In this document: in pieces, positions 29,711-31,586 of the stretch
Numbering within the stretch: position 1 is the stretch's first letter
Layout: every line of letters starts with the position of its first letter
Assembly: GCA_900757695.1 (NCBI GenBank)
Contig: CAAEOU010000167.1
Span: forward strand, 1-31,586
Origin: an uncultured Oscillospiraceae bacterium
Lineage (GTDB): Bacteria > Bacillota_A > Clostridia > Oscillospirales > Oscillospiraceae
Reading direction: 5' to 3'
Length of the DNA: 31,586 nt
Notes under the pieces: generated by a model
Database searches by the model: none
Seen by the model: only the letters and a program-made list of their open reading frames with translations
What the model was told of the DNA's origin: nothing
Program-made: the position numbers and the translations under genes

Positions 29711-30418
29711 ATGAGTACAGATCTGGAACTTCAGCTTCAGGCGGCCCTGAAGCGCATTGAGCGGCTGGAGGCTGCGCAGGCATGCCGCAATCTCATGGGC
29801 AAATACTCCTACTACCACACTGCGTTCCGAAATAAGGAATATGTGGAGCTGTGGGCAGATCGGGATGACTGCTATTATCGTTTTCCGTTTGGTGAGTACA
29901 AGGGCATTGATGCCATCCGCCACTGTTATCTGGTAGAACACGGTGATCGGAGCGATCCCGGCATGGATCAGAACCTCAAGGGTGCGCTGATGATGCATGA
30001 AATGGACACCGAGGTGCTGGAGGTTGCAGAGGACGGCCAAACCGCCAAGGGCTGCTGGATCTCCCCCGGCCACGAGACCATGCCTGCCAGAGATTTGAAG
30101 GAGGGCGAGGTGCCTCATGGAGATGCGCACTGGTGCTGGGGAAAGTATGAGGTGGAGTTTATCAAGCACAACGGACAGTGGAAAATCTGGCACATGATCC
30201 TCTATCCGCTGTTTAAGACCAGCTTCTACAAGTCATGGGGGGAACCCGGTGCGGAGTTTCTGAAACCCGGTGCCATGAACCCCATGACCGGGCAGAAGAA
30301 TCCCGACTATTGGGTCTACGACACCAATACCGTCTATCCCGCTGATGAGCCGGAGCCGCCGCTCCCCTATGAGAGCTATGAGGATATGCCCCACAGGATC
30401 GTTCCCACGGCAGAGTAA
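29711..30418 (+). CDS. SnoaL/NTF2-fold protein, paralog 4
   Basis: 235 residues. A short N-terminal coiled coil (1-25, LELQLQAALKRIERLEAAQA) precedes the SnoaL fold: RNLMGKYSYYHTAFRNKEYVELWADRDD (Tyr34, Tyr35, Asp50), FGEYKGIDAIRHCYLVEH, MMHEMDTEVLEVAEDGQTAKGCWISPGHET with His96, and VEFIKHNGQWKIWHMILYPLF. The tail is PEPPLPYESYED. The candidate active-site Tyr, Asp and His set fits SnoaL_4 dehydratases such as BaiE; alignment would be needed to be sure. AAGGAGG lies 8 bases ahead of ATG 29711. Transcribed alone from the LysR-type promoter, ending at a 16-bp hairpin. Confidence 0.88.
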   Translation: MSTDLELQLQAALKRIERLEAAQACRNLMGKYSYYHTAFRNKEYVELWADRDDCYYRFPFGEYKGIDAIRHCYLVEHGDRSDPGMDQNLKGALMMHEMDTEVLEVAEDGQTAKGCWISPGHETMPARDLKEGEVPHGDAHWCWGKYEVEFIKHNGQWKIWHMILYPLFKTSFYKSWGEPGAEFLKPGAMNPMTGQKNPDYWVYDTNTVYPADEPEPPLPYESYEDMPHRIVPTAE

Positions 30419-30422
30419 AGTA

Positions 30423-30467
30423 AAACAACGCAGGAGACACTTCCATGTTCGGTCTCCTGCGTTGTTT
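30423..30467. terminator. Bidirectional terminator between convergent genes
   Basis: A 16-bp perfect stem, AAACAACGCAGGAGAC (30423-30438) with GTCTCCTGCGTTGTTT (30452-30467). It serves both the fourth SnoaL gene and the minus-strand regulator, whose stop codon is at 30470. Confidence 0.85.
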
Positions 30468-30469
30468 CG

Positions 30470-31586
30470 TTATTCCGCATCCGTCTGATATTTTTTCATG
30501 GCACGGCGCATGGCACGGTCGTTGCCGAACCCGCTTTCCTGTGCGGACTGGATCATGGTTTTTCCCTGCCCCAGCAATGCCACCGCATGTTCCAGCCGCT
30601 TTTTTTGCAGCAGATCCAGCAGGCTGCTTCCGGTAACATGTTTCACCTCTCGGCTCAGGTAGGAGGGATTCAGACCAAAGGTCTCTGCGATCAGTGCCAC
30701 ATTCAGTTCCGCATTGGTATAACTCTCTTCCACATATTTCAGCACCTCCGGCAGCCACTTGGGGGATTGCTGCTGTGCGGCAAAGTGGATGAGATCGGAG
30801 AAAATCGCACGAATTCGGGCTTCAATTTCCGATATGGTCAGCCTGTATTCCGAAACTGCCTGATTGAGCTGAAGGATGCTTTCATAAAATGGCGCATCAT
30901 ACTCCGGGAACAACCGCTGCACCGACATCAGCAGCAGATCAAGCCGCGCAAACAGCTTCATTTCAAAGGCATGCAGCGGCGGGATCCCATGACGGAATTC
31001 CAGCTCAATCATTTCAAGCAGGCACTCCTGTGCCTGATCGTAACGTCCCAGCTCCACATAGCTCAGATATTTTTGCTCCAGCCGGATGGCAGAGGGATCG
31101 TTTTTTCGTTCCTCATCTGCCAGCTCAAAATCATGGTAGCAGAGTACCGGCACGTCAAAGTCCATCACATAGCGGTAGTTCTTGATCCGCTCGATCTCCC
31201 GATGCGCCTGTGCGATACCTTCGATCCCGGTGTGCGGACGGCTGATGCTGATAAATACATCCAAACCGCTTTGGCTGTTGATTTGGTCAATCAGCTGCAA
31301 CGCCCGCAGGTTCAGATCGTCAATGAAATTCCCTGTGGGCAATGGACGCTGCATGGTTCGCTCCATTTGCAGCAGTGCCGCAACACCGGCGCCCCAGCGG
31401 CAAGCTGCGCAATAGTAGTCCGGGTAAATCTCCTGAATCAGCTGCCCCAGCCCGTCTTCAAATCTCTGCCGAAAATCCTCCGGCGGTGCAAACCCGCCGT
31501 CTTTGGTCTGAATCGGTTTTGGCGGTTCCTCCAATACGTTTACATAAAGCTCGATAAAGGAATCTCGATCCAGACGGATGCCGACC
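30470..31586 (-). CDS. AraC-type helix-turn-helix regulator (partial, runs off the right edge)
   Basis: At least 371 residues; the frame stays open to 31586, so the true start is beyond the window. The visible N-terminus (VGIRLDRDSFIELYVNVLEE) and middle (INSQSGLDVFISISRPHTGIEGIAQAHREIERIKNY) are helical and look like the sensor part of YesN-like regulators. The C-terminal ~95 residues are a double HTH: LNVALIAETFGLNPSYLSREVKHVTGSSLLDLLQKKRLEHAVALLGQGKTMIQSAQESGFGNDRAMRRAMKKYQ. Convergent with the fourth SnoaL gene. With the AraC gene at 22912 and the LysR gene, it makes three regulators around four SnoaL genes. Confidence 0.88.
   Translation of the reverse strand, partial: VGIRLDRDSFIELYVNVLEEPPKPIQTKDGGFAPPEDFRQRFEDGLGQLIQEIYPDYYCAACRWGAGVAALLQMERTMQRPLPTGNFIDDLNLRALQLIDQINSQSGLDVFISISRPHTGIEGIAQAHREIERIKNYRYVMDFDVPVLCYHDFELADEERKNDPSAIRLEQKYLSYVELGRYDQAQECLLEMIELEFRHGIPPLHAFEMKLFARLDLLLMSVQRLFPEYDAPFYESILQLNQAVSEYRLTISEIEARIRAIFSDLIHFAAQQQSPKWLPEVLKYVEESYTNAELNVALIAETFGLNPSYLSREVKHVTGSSLLDLLQKKRLEHAVALLGQGKTMIQSAQESGFGNDRAMRRAMKKYQTDAE

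Noticed and set aside
1..31586. CRISPR array
   Set aside because: No regularly spaced identical repeats of 24-40 bases are seen; the short repeats at 12940-13040 occur only twice each.

Overview
The window looks like a chromosomal stretch from a gut-type Firmicute of the Clostridia, most likely Oscillospiraceae or a relative. The reasons are strong AGGAGG-type ribosome sites, frequent TTG starts, PadR, XRE, AraC and LysR regulators, lipoprotein solute-binding proteins, and an integrative mobilizable element of the kind common in that group. Genus cannot be fixed from the sequence alone. All product names come from reading motifs by eye; no database search was possible.

Layout. (1) 1-224 is the end of an IS3-family insertion sequence. 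(2) 241-340 is one copy of a ~100 bp repeat whose second copy (20069-20169) lies just 3' of an initiator tRNA-fMet gene (20175-20251, minus). The ~19.7 kb between them is accessory DNA. (3) 445-4344 is an export-related locus: PadR regulator, small membrane protein and secreted peptide on the minus strand, and divergently a second secreted peptide and a large lipoprotein with a solute-binding C-terminal half. (4) 4633-11878 is a minus-strand cluster: a Fic toxin with its VbhA-like antitoxin, four GNAT acetyltransferases, a SWIM zinc-finger protein, three P-loop kinase-like proteins (one a double-domain fusion), a HIT-family remnant and an S41 peptidase lipoprotein. (5) 12599-16545 is a compact integrative mobilizable element (ParR-like protein, MobC, MOBP relaxase, excisionase, tyrosine integrase). 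Its first two genes appear to lack ATG starts. (6) 16771-17877 is a kinase-acetyltransferase fusion matching the theme of region 4. (7) 18253-19900 is an AT-rich, self-contained two-gene unit (soluble protein plus four-helix membrane protein), unrecognised and a candidate defence module.

Right of the tRNA, 20440-22752 holds small hypothetical genes, an XRE regulator and a regulator relic. From 22912 to the end the DNA is GC-richer and organised as one regulated locus: an AraC regulator, three overlapping genes for SnoaL/NTF2-fold proteins, an orphan solute-binding lipoprotein, a LysR regulator, a fourth divergent SnoaL/NTF2-fold gene, and a second AraC-type regulator that runs off the right edge.

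The most interesting system is this last locus. Four diverged paralogs of a small-molecule dehydratase/isomerase fold sit with three regulators and a substrate-binding lipoprotein. The promoters of the lipoprotein gene and of the fourth paralog carry the same ATTCCTT-N2-AAGGAAT dyad at the same distance (52.5 bp, centre to -10) from the same -10 hexamer (TATCAT). That is the architecture expected of a LysR-activated regulon, and it predicts that lipoprotein and enzyme are induced together by a small molecule. The substrate is unknown. By analogy with BaiE and related SnoaL-type enzymes, a steroid, bile acid or plant polyphenol is possible, but this is inference.
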